This document shows positions 36,801 to 46,100 of a DNA stretch of 64,000 bases, piece by piece. How positions within the stretch are numbered: position 1 is the first letter of the stretch; each line of letters opens with the position of its first letter. The stretch is from positions 107,233-171,232 of the forward strand of contig NZ_JAHNZT010000015.1 of assembly GCF_019039035.1 (NCBI RefSeq), given 5' to 3'. The translations under genes were made by a program, and so were the position numbers. The stretch comes from Citreicoccus inhibens (GTDB taxonomy: Bacteria > Myxococcota > Myxococcia > Myxococcales > Myxococcaceae). Under the pieces are notes generated by a model, which was not told the DNA's origin, made no database searches, and worked only from the letters and a program-made list of their open reading frames with translations.

Positions 36801-36957
36801 GTATGATGTGGGCACTGAGCCCGTGACGGTGGCCTTCGGAATCGGCCAGAACTGGAACGTCGTGGGAGGGAAGACAGGGAACGTCACCGCCTCGGACGCT
36901 GTGTTTGGAGATCCGGCCGTGGGGAGCACCAAGGAGCTTCGGGTCCTGAACAAGTAG
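33877..36957 (+). CDS. 1026-residue protein of unknown function
   Basis: The start is set at GTG 33877, six bases after AGAAGGGA; the frame extends to 33700 but that part looks random. No signal peptide or membrane helix. Residues 1-420 are beta-rich with repeated short motifs (VVARGGLVYVFWID, ALGTSLAVDPAGRLVALFAD), suggestive of a propeller or lectin-like fold. The C-terminal part has Gly/Ser/Thr-rich amphipathic stretches (GSVGVQFSVEAKAGALG and YIGGTLDFSFSYKNDSTT) separated by a helical region rich in Ala/Tyr. Such Ser/Thr-alternating strands recall pore-forming or filament proteins, but that is only an impression. Single gene, no operon partner. GC3 is normal for the window. Confidence 0.7.
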   Translation: MPTSTPPPNPTPTGIISIPVSEPLDVDGDNGEFRLVQTGSSMVLVGVNDDDMIQGYFSDSTAAYLSRPKGNPKRLDPWTGFTIEKDSTESTLNFETSKRIGVVARGGLVYVFWIDSANNGLCAARVAAGATRTTTDWCQISLPASTPGGSPTPVAISAKGVSACAGKGDTEILLNYAAWDSSSNSAVIYHLVMDTIGYNSLTNDWVCQIPRWSVKAPITNPSQSSSNISHLDVRTILVSQPADTATNPPINFLIAALWDDAHSTTTTFSWTLDAACHASAPSAPAPMLLPWPSVGKSRKALGTSLAVDPAGRLVALFADNNHSNAISLAVIQDIRPLRQLSPSVAAPTWKEYGKVFASAEEDTTGPLSMTFSVGINPQSTGQDTTTLPIILGMAWVRNSSSMGSPVQMSSLKYGDFILQTALHPPKQQNSGSRLLTAVCDPFPMPLPAQEVWGNASPDGMADWNMFDYEMNTTQEDVVLNEINFSGSVGVQFSVEAKAGALGVQKGGRGGGSVKVGASGRFAWQDSKYTAQSIKVQTKAYRHPYFPLDDGSPYLVRPYGCYFGRSLFWLRSQYGTAANLAFNQDTPFTPAPLIVAHWPVASKDSDETAAGDFFSYACTPGVVDSYTEAAINARMYNLYTECVNRMLTAGKTQAQIKQIFTAPDGTDLSTFYTGKNYVAAVIAKYGTETSLDGQKYLKFAMSGSSVCDGQYRVSNSETSGFGVHLEISAYAGFVQTAEGQAMGIGVSGESYIGGTLDFSFSYKNDSTTTNSQGVGVYTYLNTLAPTQSMSARLYILKEAYLWALELQYFPTIARDWYIQALRNAKTSGEISSPTDEPNLDMLAGTTSADNVLLYDESLPTRFLFVVTTWDQGPQQYTPINVPKDLPGGYDITTFNSGIGDGTTFNLPGPCDVAYGANGCFRFIPGVTGAITFNQATFGNPGSGTTNKGYYRQVGYPNRKAYNVSQDFTHVCDEGHSYDVGTEPVTVAFGIGQNWNVVGGKTGNVTASDAVFGDPAVGSTKELRVLNK

Positions 36958-37069
36958 CCGCCACGTGGCCCCGGTGACGGCCTCGACACCGGGTTTGCCA
37001 TGGCAAAGCCAGCCATCTGTCTCGGGTGACTCCTGACGAGCCTGGGTGCTCACCCGAGGCGATGGCGCA

Positions 37070-37648
37070 TCACCACCGTCGCCGCACGGTCGCCTTGGTG
37101 CCGGCCACCAGGCTCGCGGCGGGCACGTCGTCGGTGACGACCGCGCCGGCCGCCACCACGGCGTCGCGCCCGATCTTGACGCCGGGCAAGAGGGTCGCGC
37201 CCGCGCCAATCCACGCGTTCTCCGCGACCTCGATGGGTGCGCCCGTGAGGTACAACCGCCGGTCCCCTGGGTCCACGGGGTGGCTGACGGTGATGAAGGT
37301 GACCTTCGGGCCAATCATCACGCCCTCGCCCAGTCGGATGCCGGCGTAGTCGAGGAACGTGCAGCCCTGATTGATGAACACCCGCTCGGCGAGCTCCAGA
37401 TTCAGGCCGTGGTCCGTGTAGAACGGCGGATAGATGGTGACGCGCTTCGGGAGCGGGCGGCCCAGGATCTTCTCGAACAGCTCGGCCTTGCCCGCCTCGT
37501 CTTCGAACGGCAGGACGTTGAGGCGCGACGTCAGCTCGGTGGCCCGCAGCACCCGCTCGCTCATCGCTTTGAACTCGGGGCTGAAGGCCCGCTCCCCTCT
37601 CGCGAGGGACTCGGGGCTGTGGATGCGCATGAGGCGGTCGATGGGCAT
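37070..37648 (-). CDS. Sugar O-acetyltransferase (maltose/galactoside acetyltransferase type)
   Basis: 192-residue left-handed beta-helix acetyltransferase using acetyl-CoA. Residues 1-65 are the Mac domain (LARGERAFSPEF, RVLRATELTSRLN); the hexapeptide repeats run from about 90 (VFINQGCTFLDYAGIRLGEGVMIGPKV); the catalytic His123 is in TVSHPVDPGDR; the CoA-binding end reads AWIGAGATLLPGVKIGRDAVVAAGAVVT. ATG 37648 chosen by domain start. Divergent from the small monooxygenase gene. Confidence 0.93.
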   Translation of the reverse strand: MPIDRLMRIHSPESLARGERAFSPEFKAMSERVLRATELTSRLNVLPFEDEAGKAELFEKILGRPLPKRVTIYPPFYTDHGLNLELAERVFINQGCTFLDYAGIRLGEGVMIGPKVTFITVSHPVDPGDRRLYLTGAPIEVAENAWIGAGATLLPGVKIGRDAVVAAGAVVTDDVPAASLVAGTKATVRRRW

Positions 37649-37820
37649 GCCGCGAGCTTCTCCATCGCCCGCAGCCACGTCCAGCGCAGAAAACGGGCTC
37701 GCGCCACGACGTGCGCCGAGGAGCAACGGCCCGCGCCTGCGTTATTCAGCGACTTCGTACATGCCGGGTGTTACGACTCGGCCGCCCTTCCATCATGCGC
37801 GGCCCGCGCGGGAGAACCGG

Positions 37821-38156
37821 ATGAGCCTGACGGTGATTTGCGAGTTCAAAGCCCGGACCAGCAGCGAGGCAGAGTTCGTGCGGGTAGCCCGGGCCTTGGC
37901 CGCCGCCGTCACGACCGAGCCAGGGACGCTGCGCTACCAGTGGTTCGTCACGCAGAAGCCGGGCCACTATTCGATCATCGAGGAGTACGTCGACGCGGAC
38001 GCGGCCGAAACACACAACAATCATGTCGCGCCCCTGCTCGGTGAGCTGTTCGCGGCGGCGGAGCTGGTGTCGATCACCTTCTTCGGGGCGCTCAACGCCT
38101 ACATTCGCGAGTGGGCGACCGGCCGCGAGGGCGTCGCGGTCAACATGCCCTTGTGA
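37821..38156 (+). CDS. ABM-domain small monooxygenase (YgiN-like)
   Basis: 111-residue ferredoxin-like dimeric protein of the antibiotic-biosynthesis-monooxygenase superfamily. Features: MSLTVICEFKARTSSEAEF, a TEPGTLRYQWFVTQ strand-helix, YSIIEEYVDADAAETHNNH with the family's conserved EEYxDxxAxxxH, and a C-terminal hydrophobic strand. GGGAGA just before ATG 37821. Family members oxidise quinols or polyketides without cofactor; this one's substrate is unknown. Confidence 0.85.
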   Translation: MSLTVICEFKARTSSEAEFVRVARALAAAVTTEPGTLRYQWFVTQKPGHYSIIEEYVDADAAETHNNHVAPLLGELFAAAELVSITFFGALNAYIREWATGREGVAVNMPL

Positions 38157-38296
38157 TGTCGCGCGGCGCGCACCCGCCGCTTGGCGCAACCTGCTCCCTC
38201 TTGGGGGAGGCAAGCGAACCCGTTGGCTGCATCCTGGAGCCCCTTGGCTGCACGGGGCCAGGCGCGGCTCCAGTTCGCGGCTAGAATCCGCGGGCC

Positions 38297-39487
38297 GTGG
38301 AATCCACTTCTCCCACCGTGCGCTCCGTCTCGCTGCCCTCCGTCGCGAACCTCCGGTCGGAGTCCGGAACATCGGCGTCGTCCGCGCTGCGTACCCACCT
38401 GCGCCGCCTGCCGATGATGATGCTCATCTTCGCGGTGCCCGGCCTCATCTCCTCGACGCATGCCTGGGCCTTCGCGCAGAGCAAGGACCCCAGCTACACG
38501 TTCGCGCGCGCCCTGTTGATGCAGGTGCCGCCCTGGCAGTTCTGGGCGTTCGCCACACCGTTGATCCTCACGCTCGGGCGGCGCTTCCAGTTGGAGCGCG
38601 ACGTCTGGCCTCGGAGCCTCGCGGTCCACCTGAGCGCCCTCTTGTCGCTCTTGGTCCCCTACGTCTCGCTCGTCTACTGCGCCTCTCGCTCCGCGGGCGA
38701 GAAGTGGTACCTCGAGAACCCCCTGAGCCAGCTCCTGCCGCTGATGATGGCCAAGTATTGCATCATCAGCTTGCTCATCTACGGCGGCATCCTCTCCGTC
38801 GGGTACGCCGTCGAGTACCACCGCCGTTACCGGGAAGGCGAGCTGGCCCAGGCCCAGTTGGAGACGCGCCTGGTCCACGCCCAGCTCGACACCCTGCGCG
38901 CGCAGCTCCATCCGCACTTCCTCTTCAACACGCTCAACGCCATCTCCGTCCTCGTGCGCAAGCAGGACACCGCGGGCTCCATCCGCATGCTCACCGGCGT
39001 CAGCGAGCTGCTGCGCATGGCCCTCAACACGACAGGGCGCCAGCACGTCCCCTTCCATGAGGACCTCGACTTCCTGGAGCGCTACCTCGACATCGAGCAG
39101 ACCCGCTTCCAGGACCGACTCCAGGTGGTCCGTGCCATCGAGCCGGTGACGCTCGGCGCGCTCGTGCCCAGCCTCATCCTCCAACCCCTGGTGGAGAACG
39201 CCATCAAGCATGGGCTCGCGCCGCGCTCCGGGCCCGGCCGCGTGGAGCTGCGTGCGTCGCGCGAGGGCACATGGCTCGTCCTGGAGGTCCTCGATGATGG
39301 CCCCGGGCTGGCGCCCGGCTGGGAGCACAAAGAAGGCTGCATCGGCGTCGCCAACGTGCGAGCCCGGCTGCTCCAACTCCACGGGGAGCGCCACACCCTC
39401 ACGATGGAGAATCGCGTCGAGGGTGGAGTACGGGCCCGCCTGGAGCTGCCCTTCCTGGTCGCTTCGCCCAAGGCGCGCGGCACATGA
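38297..39487 (+). CDS. LytS/YehU-type sensor histidine kinase
   Basis: 396-residue membrane kinase. Four membrane segments occupy about residues 38-175 (MMMLIFAVPGLISSTHAW, FWAFATPLILTLG, AVHLSALLSLLVPYVSLVY, CIISLLIYGGILSVGYAV). The His_kinase domain has LHPHFLFNTLNAI with phospho-acceptor His207, N box ILQPLVENAIKHGLAP and G boxes DDGPGLAPG and GVANVRARLLQLHG. Starts with GTG 38297 with no ribosome site, only ten bases after a TAGAAT -10-like box (38282-38287), so it could be near-leaderless. Its TGA overlaps the response-regulator ATG by four bases. Confidence 0.92.
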   Translation: MESTSPTVRSVSLPSVANLRSESGTSASSALRTHLRRLPMMMLIFAVPGLISSTHAWAFAQSKDPSYTFARALLMQVPPWQFWAFATPLILTLGRRFQLERDVWPRSLAVHLSALLSLLVPYVSLVYCASRSAGEKWYLENPLSQLLPLMMAKYCIISLLIYGGILSVGYAVEYHRRYREGELAQAQLETRLVHAQLDTLRAQLHPHFLFNTLNAISVLVRKQDTAGSIRMLTGVSELLRMALNTTGRQHVPFHEDLDFLERYLDIEQTRFQDRLQVVRAIEPVTLGALVPSLILQPLVENAIKHGLAPRSGPGRVELRASREGTWLVLEVLDDGPGLAPGWEHKEGCIGVANVRARLLQLHGERHTLTMENRVEGGVRARLELPFLVASPKARGT

Positions 39488-40290
39488 ACGTGGCCGCCGC
39501 CATTCGGACGCTCGTGGTGGACGACGAGCCGCTGGCTCGCGAGGGCTTGCGCCTGTTGCTCGCCACGGATCCGGACGTCACGGTGGTGGGCGAGGCGGGC
39601 CATGGACAGGAGGCCGTGCGCCTCATCCGCGAGCAACGGCCGGACCTCGTCCTGCTGGACGTGCAGATGCCGGAGTTCAACGGCTTCGAGGTGCTGGCCC
39701 GGCTCGACCCGGGTGAGGTTCCGGCCGTCATCTTCGTCACCGCGTATGACCGCTATGCGCTGCGCGCCTTCGACATCCACGCGCTCGACTACCTCCTCAA
39801 GCCCTTTCGCGACGATCGCTTCCACGACGCCGTCGGTCGCGCCAAGGCCCAGATTCGCCTCGCGCGGATGTCCGACCTCAGCCAGCGGCTGATGTCCGTG
39901 CTCTCCACCTATGGCGAGCGCGAGAACACGTCCGTTCCGGCCCCGCCTCCCGCCCCCACCGAGCCCTGGGTGCGGCGCCTCGCCATCCGCGACACGGGGC
40001 GCGTGGTGTTCCTCGACGTGGATGAAATCGAGTACATCGAGGCCGCCGACTACTACGTGCAGATTCACGCGGGCGGGAAGGCGTACCTCCACCGCGAGAC
40101 GATGCAGAGCCTGGAGGCGCGCCTGGATCCGGAGCGCTTCATGCGCATCCACCGGTCGGCCATCGTCAACTCGCGGCGCATCCGCGAGCTGCGCAGCGAG
40201 GGACGCAGGGACCTCGTGGTGGTGCTCACGGGTGGCGCGGAGCTGCGCGTGGCGCGCAGTCACCGAGAGAAGTTCCAGAACCTGCGCTGA
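39484..40290 (+). CDS. LytTR-family response regulator
   Basis: 268-residue cytosolic regulator. Receiver domain 1-125 with acidic pocket D13, D14 and phospho-acceptor D59 (LVLLDVQMPEFNG); DYLLKPF carries the conserved Lys. A Pro-rich linker precedes the LytTR DNA-binding domain (about 165-268): DEIEYIEAADYYVQIHAGG, LHRETMQSLEARL, RFMRIHRSAIVN, LRVARSHREKF. Partner of the upstream kinase by overlap. The next genes, 318 bases on, are an RND efflux operon, a natural regulatory target, though no LytTR site could be assigned with confidence. Confidence 0.95.
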   Translation: MNVAAAIRTLVVDDEPLAREGLRLLLATDPDVTVVGEAGHGQEAVRLIREQRPDLVLLDVQMPEFNGFEVLARLDPGEVPAVIFVTAYDRYALRAFDIHALDYLLKPFRDDRFHDAVGRAKAQIRLARMSDLSQRLMSVLSTYGERENTSVPAPPPAPTEPWVRRLAIRDTGRVVFLDVDEIEYIEAADYYVQIHAGGKAYLHRETMQSLEARLDPERFMRIHRSAIVNSRRIRELRSEGRRDLVVVLTGGAELRVARSHREKFQNLR

Positions 40291-40607
40291 GCCGCGCGGG
40301 CCGGGCCACGTCACCTATCGTGAACGGAGGTTCCCGATGGGGCGGGGAGACACTTCTTCCTGAGTCCCTGGGCCTCCGTGCGGCCCATGCGTCGCGATCA
40401 TCGCGGCCCAGGTGCGCGGAGCCATTGGCCCATTCGCCGCACGCGGGTGCCGGTTCACCGCGCGCCCCGCCTCACTGGCTGAACACTCCGCCCACGTGAC
40501 GCCCACGAAGGCACTGTCCCTCCCGTCTCAGCCGAACACGGAGGCCGCCATGCCGCGCATGTCACCCGTCTCCTCCGTGGCGACCTTCCTCTCTCCACGT
40601 CTGGCGC
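40291..40607. other. Intergenic region before the efflux operon
   Basis: 317 bases with no gene. It must contain the efflux-operon promoter; I saw no clear -35/-10 pair or direct repeats that would identify a LytTR target. Confidence 0.4.
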
Positions 40608-41975
40608 ATGGCCACTCCTACCGTCCTTCTCCTCGCCCTCGTCGCCGCGTCGACGCCATCCGAGCCCTCCCCTTCCGCGCATCCACCGGACTTCGCCCAG
40701 CCCCGGGTGGAGGACGCGATGCTCGCGCCCGTGCCCCCAGCGGCCCGCTCGGTGACGACGTGGGGCGAGGCGCTGGCACTCCTTCGCGAGCGCTCCACGG
40801 ACCTCCGGAGCACGGAGGCCGAGGTCGAGCGTGCCAGTGGCCGATGGCGACAAGCCCTGTCTGTCTTGCTGCCCAACGCGCGTGTCCAAGCCAGCGTGGC
40901 CACGGACGTGCTCCACCCAGACACGCCCGTGGGCGCCAACACTGGCACGAGCACGCGAGCCCCCTCGTCGCCACTGGGCACCGTCACCGCGACGTTGACG
41001 CAAACCGTGGTGGATGTGGGGGCGTGGCGCGGGCTGTCCGCGGCGCGGGCCGCGGAGGTGGGCGCGACCGCGAGCCTCCACGACGCTCAACGTCGCCTCA
41101 CGTTGGGACTGGCGCAGGCCTTGGTGGCCACGGTGGCCGCCGAGCGCGCCGCGGAGATCAACCGCGTGGGCCTTCAACAGGCCCTGGAGCGCGAGGCCCT
41201 CACGCGACGCATCGTCGAGCTTGGCACGGGCAACTCCCTGGACGAGGTGCGAGTGAGCCAGGACGTCGCGGTCGCGCGCGGCACGCTCATCTCGGGTGAC
41301 GAGCAGCTGCGTCGGGCGCGCGAGGCGCTGGGGCTCACGTTGGGCCTCGACCATGCCGTGGGCGTCGCCCCGACCTTCAATCTCCAGGGACTGGTGGAGC
41401 AGACACGGCAGGAGTGCGCACCGCTGGCGCAGTTGGACGCGAGGCCGGACCTCGTGGCGGCGCGGGCCCAGGTGGAGTCCGCGCGCGACAGCCGGCGTCA
41501 GGCATCCGCGGGGTATCTGCCCACGCTCGGAATCACCAGCACCCTCTACGGACTCACCACCGACCCCGGCTTCGGCCGGTTCTCCACCTGGAACGTCGCC
41601 GCCGTGTTGGCGGTGCCGCTTTGGGAGGGAGGAGCAAGAGGCGGGCTGATGCGCGAGCGGACGGGCGTGGTGACGCAGGCGGAGATGGCGCTGGAGCGAG
41701 CCCGTCGCGACGCCTCGCTGGAGGTGACGCAGGCCCGTCGCGCGGTGGACGTCGCCGAGGCGCTGAGCCAGACGGCGGCGGAATCCCGAGACCTCGCGAG
41801 CCGGACCGATGCGCTGACTCGCCGCTCCTTTGAGATGGGCCGTGGCGGGAGTCTCGACCTGGTTCAGAGCGGCGCGGCCCTGCGACAGGCGGAACTGAAT
41901 CTGGTGCTGCGTGATTTCGAGCGAGTCCAGGCACGCCTGGCCGCATTCCTGACGGAGGCTCGGTGCGATTGGTGA
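40608..41975 (+). CDS. Outer-membrane efflux protein (TolC family)
   Basis: 455 residues. A short signal-like start (VLLLALVAASTPS), then two homologous OEP repeats: first from SVTTWGEALALLRERSTDLRSTEAEVE through long helices, second from DARPDLVAARAQVESARDSRR, with strands TATLTQTVVDVGAWRGL and VAAVLAVPLWEGGARGGLM as the membrane barrel parts (about residues 125-140 and 327-345). First gene of a three-gene RND system (TolC-type channel, adaptor, pump), 26 bases ahead of the adaptor. Confidence 0.9.
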   Translation: MATPTVLLLALVAASTPSEPSPSAHPPDFAQPRVEDAMLAPVPPAARSVTTWGEALALLRERSTDLRSTEAEVERASGRWRQALSVLLPNARVQASVATDVLHPDTPVGANTGTSTRAPSSPLGTVTATLTQTVVDVGAWRGLSAARAAEVGATASLHDAQRRLTLGLAQALVATVAAERAAEINRVGLQQALEREALTRRIVELGTGNSLDEVRVSQDVAVARGTLISGDEQLRRAREALGLTLGLDHAVGVAPTFNLQGLVEQTRQECAPLAQLDARPDLVAARAQVESARDSRRQASAGYLPTLGITSTLYGLTTDPGFGRFSTWNVAAVLAVPLWEGGARGGLMRERTGVVTQAEMALERARRDASLEVTQARRAVDVAEALSQTAAESRDLASRTDALTRRSFEMGRGGSLDLVQSGAALRQAELNLVLRDFERVQARLAAFLTEARCDW

Positions 41976-42001
41976 TGTGGATGAATTCCCGTGAGGCGCG
42001 G

Positions 42002-43138
42002 ATGAAGTCGATATGGATTGGGGTGGTGGGTGTCGCATTGGCTGGCTGCTCAGGGACAACGGCCCCTCCAGCCAAGGCCCCGCCGCGCGAAGTCGAGGTG
42101 GTCTCCATCGCCCCGCTGCCCGTGCGGGATACGGGCGAGTACCTGGGCTCGCTGATATCGAGGCAGAGCGTCACGGTGCTGCCACAGGTGGCGGGGTACG
42201 TTCGCCGCATCCACGTGCGCCCTGGCGAGAAGGTGGCTGAAGGCGCGGTGCTGGTGGAGGTCGACGCGCGCGAAGAGGTGGCCACGCTCGAGAGCGCGCA
42301 AGCCCAGCTCAGCGCCTCGAAAGTGAACCTGGAGCTGACCCGCCGCACGCTCGCTCGAAGCGAGGCGCTCCACGCGGAGGGGCTCGCGAGCAAGCAGGAG
42401 TTGGAGAGCGCCAAGGCCCAGGTGGAGGCCGCTGAAGCGGCCGCGCGGGCCTCCGCCGCACAGGTGGCGCAGCGGCAGGTGCAGCTCCAGCTCCATGCGG
42501 TGCGCGCGCCCTTTGCGGGCACCATGGGGGACGTGCTGGTGCGCGTGGGTGACTTCGTCAGCGCCTCGACACCGCTGACCAGCGTGGCCCAGGCGGACCT
42601 CCTGGAGGTGAGCGTCGCCATTCCGTCCCATCGCGCCCGCGCGATGAAGCCAGACACCACCCTGGAAGTGCTCGACGCTCGGGGTCAGGTGCTGCTCACC
42701 AGCACGGTGTTCTTCATCGCGCCCCAGGCGGACCCTCGCACGCAGTTGGTCGAGGTGAAGGCTGCCTTTGGAAACACCCTGGGCCTGCGCCCCGGAGAGC
42801 TGGTGCGCGCTCGCATCGTCTATTCCGTCCGCAAGGCCTTGCTGGTCCCAGCGCTCGCGGTGGTCCGTCAGAGCGGCCAGCCCTTCGCGCTGGTGATCCG
42901 AGAGAACGGAGACAAGACAGTGGTGGCGCGCCGCCCCATCACCCTCGGGCCCCTGGGAGACCAGTCCTATGTCGTGGAGGGAGGACTCGACGCGGGGGAC
43001 CTCGTGGCCGTCTCGTCGCTGCACGCCCTGCGCGACGGGATGGACGTGACGCTGAAGACCTCACCGTCCGCGCCTCGCGCCGAGGCGACGCGGATGGCCC
43101 CTCCTGAAGACAGCGCCCTGACCGGAAGCCGGCACTGA
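42002..43138 (+). CDS. RND efflux periplasmic adaptor lipoprotein
   Basis: 378-residue membrane-fusion protein. MKSIWIGVVGVALAGC is a lipoprotein signal with Cys16. The lipoyl-like halves are VTVLPQVAGYVRRIHVRPGEKVAEGAVLVEVD (first part) and VRAPFAGTMGDVLVRVGDFVS, flanking a Lys/Ala/Glu-rich helical hairpin (about 90-165, QAQLSASKVNLELTRR). The beta-barrel and membrane-proximal domains follow, including LVPALAVVRQSGQPFALVI. GAGG precedes ATG 42002; an in-frame ATG at 41981 would weaken the signal. Confidence 0.92.
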   Translation: MKSIWIGVVGVALAGCSGTTAPPAKAPPREVEVVSIAPLPVRDTGEYLGSLISRQSVTVLPQVAGYVRRIHVRPGEKVAEGAVLVEVDAREEVATLESAQAQLSASKVNLELTRRTLARSEALHAEGLASKQELESAKAQVEAAEAAARASAAQVAQRQVQLQLHAVRAPFAGTMGDVLVRVGDFVSASTPLTSVAQADLLEVSVAIPSHRARAMKPDTTLEVLDARGQVLLTSTVFFIAPQADPRTQLVEVKAAFGNTLGLRPGELVRARIVYSVRKALLVPALAVVRQSGQPFALVIRENGDKTVVARRPITLGPLGDQSYVVEGGLDAGDLVAVSSLHALRDGMDVTLKTSPSAPRAEATRMAPPEDSALTGSRH

Positions 43139-43160
43139 AGCCTGGGAGCTCGAACGCGCC

Positions 43161-46100
43161 ATGTTCATCGATTTCTTCATCCGCCGACCTGTCTTCGCCA
43201 GCGTCTGTTCCATCGTGCTCACGCTAGGAGGAGCCATTGCTCTCACCACGCTCCCCATCGCCCAATACCCAGACCTGGCCCCACCGCAGGTGACGGTCAT
43301 CGCAAACTATGTGGGCGCCAGCGCGGAGGTCGTGGAGAGCGCCGTCACGGTTCCGTTGGAGCAGGAGCTCAACGGAGTGGAGGGCATGCGCTCCATTGCG
43401 TCAAGCAGCGGCAATGACGGCAGCAGCCAGATCACCCTCACCTTCGAGCCCACACGGGACATCGAGGTGGCCACCATCGACGTGCAGAACCGCGTCAGCC
43501 GAGCCGCAGCGCGCCTGCCTTCCCAGGTGAACCAGACAGGCGTGGTCGTCAGCAAGGCGTCCAACCAGGTTCTCTTGTCCGTGGCGATCTTCAGTCCGGA
43601 CGACCGCTACGACACCAAGTTCCTCAGCAACTACGCGGACGTGAACCTGAAGGACGCCATCAAGCGTGTGCGTGGCGTGGGCGACGTGCGCATCTTCGGC
43701 GAGCGCAAGTTCTCCATGCGGTTGTGGTTGGACCCCACGGAGCTGGCTCGGCGCAAGCTCACCCCTCAGGACGTGACGCGTGCCTTGCAGGAACAGAACC
43801 TCCAAGTGGCAGCGGGACAGGTGGGGCAACCTCCGTCCGCGAACGAGCAGCCCTATCAGCTCGCGGTGCGCGCCCGGGGCCGACTGGTGGAGCCCGCCGA
43901 GTTCGGCGACATCGTCCTCATGCGCCAGCCTGACGGCCAGAGCGTGCGCGTGAAGGACGTGGCGCGCGTGGAGATGGGCGCGGAGAACTACAGCACGCTG
44001 CTGCGCTTCAGTGGAAAGCAGGCGGTGGGCATGGCCGTCCTCCAGTTGCCCACGGCCAATGCCCTGGACGTGCGTGACTCCGTCTTCGCGGAGTTGGAGC
44101 GGCTGTCCAAGCAGTTCCCTCCGGGCCTGCAGCTCCAGACGGGCACCGACACCACGCTGGCCGTGCGCGCCACCGTCCATGAGGTGCTGCAGACGCTGGT
44201 GGAGGCCATCCTCCTCGTCATCCTCGTCATCTTCCTGTTCCTGCATGGGTGGCGCAGCGTCCTCATCACCGCGCTCACCCTCCCCGTCTCCTTGGTGGGC
44301 ACCTTCGTCTTCGTGCGGTGGATGGGATTCTCCATCAACACGCTCACGCTCTTCGGACTGACGCTGGCCACAGGACTCGTGGTGGATGACGCCATCGTGG
44401 TCATCGAGAACATCGAGCGCATCATGGTGGAACGGAAGCTGCCCGCGGACCGCGCCGCTCGCGAGGGCATTCACGAAGTGGCGGGGGCGATTCTCGCCAT
44501 CTCCATCGTGCTGGTCGCGGTGTTCGTCCCGGTGGCGCTCTTCCCAGGTACCACCGGCGCCATCTATCGCCAGTTCGCGCTGACCATCGCCGCGTCCGTG
44601 GCGATCTCCACCTTCTGTGCCTTCACCCTGACTCCCGCCCTGAGCGCGCGGATGCTCGCGCACTCGTCGGGCGAGAAGTGGGCGTTCTTCCGCCAGGTGG
44701 ACCGGGTGCTCGATGGGATGCGGGCCGCCTACGGCCGCAGCCTGCGCTGGCTGCTCAAGCGCCCGGTCATCGTCCTGGTGGCCTTCCTCCTGTGCATCGG
44801 CGCCATGGTCGCGCTCATCCGAGCCACGCCGCTAGGATTCATCCCCGATGAGGACCAGGGCTACCTGCTCGTGTCCGTGTTGGGTCCGGAGGGGACGTCG
44901 CTGACCCAGACAGAGAAGGTGATGGAGCAGGTAGAGGCGGTGCTCAAGGCACAGCCCGAGGTGCGTGCCATCTTCGCCAACGGCGGCTTCTCGGCCTTCG
45001 GCACGGGCTCCAACATGGCCAACATCTTCGTTTCGTTGAAGCCCTGGCCGGAGAGACCACGAGCAGACCAGTCCGTGGCCGCGCTCGTGGAGCGACTGCG
45101 GGCACCGCTCGGTCGCATCGGTGGCGCGCGCGTCATCCCCTTGCAGCCTCCGGCAATCCGGGGGGTGGGCGGCGTTGGTGGATTCCAGTTCGTCGTCACG
45201 GACACCACGGGCACCTACTCGTTGGATGCGCTGGCCTCCTCGGTCCAGGACCTGATGGCGAAGGGGAGTGAGGAGCCACGGCTCCGCGGCGTCTTCTCCG
45301 GCTTCAACGCGGACACGCCGCTGCTGGACGTGGAGGTGGATCGCCAGAAGGCCAAGGCGCTCGGCGTCCCCATCGAGCAGATCTTCAGCACGATGCAGGT
45401 CTACCTGGGCAGTCAGTACGTCAATGACTTCAACTACGCGAGCCGCGCCTACCGCGTCTATGTGCAGGCCGAGCAGCAGTTCCGAGACAGCGCGACAGAC
45501 ATCAGCGCCTTCTATGTGCGCAGCGACAGCGGAGACATGATTCCACTGGAGTCGCTAGTGAAGGTGGTGCCCACGGTCTCCGCGCAGGTCATCCGCCACC
45601 ACAATCTCTTTCGCTCGGCGGACCTGAGCGGCCAGCCGGCACCGGGCGTGTCCTCGGAGCAGGCCATGGAGGCGATGGAGTCCCTCGCCGCGCGCACCCT
45701 TCCGCAGGGAATGGTCGGCGAGTGGACGGGCGTCAGCCAGGAGCAACGGCAGAGCGGCGCGGAGACGCAGGTCATGTTTGGACTGGGCCTGCTGTTCGTG
45801 TTCCTGGTCCTCGCGGCGCAGTACGAGAGCTTCAGCCTGCCGCTCGTCATCATCCTCTCCGTGCCCCTGGCCATCCTGGGCGCGCTGGGGCTCCAACTGC
45901 TGCGCGGGTTCGCCAATGACGTGTTCTGCCAGTTGGGGCTCGTCATGTTGGTGGGACTGGCGAGCAAGAACGCCATCCTCATCGTCGAGTTCGCGGAGCA
46001 GCTGCGCGGGCGCGGCAAGAGCACCGTGGACGCCGTGGTGGAGGCCGCCGAGGTGCGGCTGCGCCCCATCCTCATGACGTCGATTGCCTTCCTCCTGGGC

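Noticed and set aside
34429..37314. 961-residue minus-strand open frame
   Set aside because: It is the codon-complement shadow of the 1026-residue plus-strand gene and is rich in Arg/Gly/His without any domain.
43401..44663. 420-residue minus-strand open frame inside the RND pump
   Set aside because: Shadow of a certain gene; composition dominated by His, Gln, Arg and Glu.
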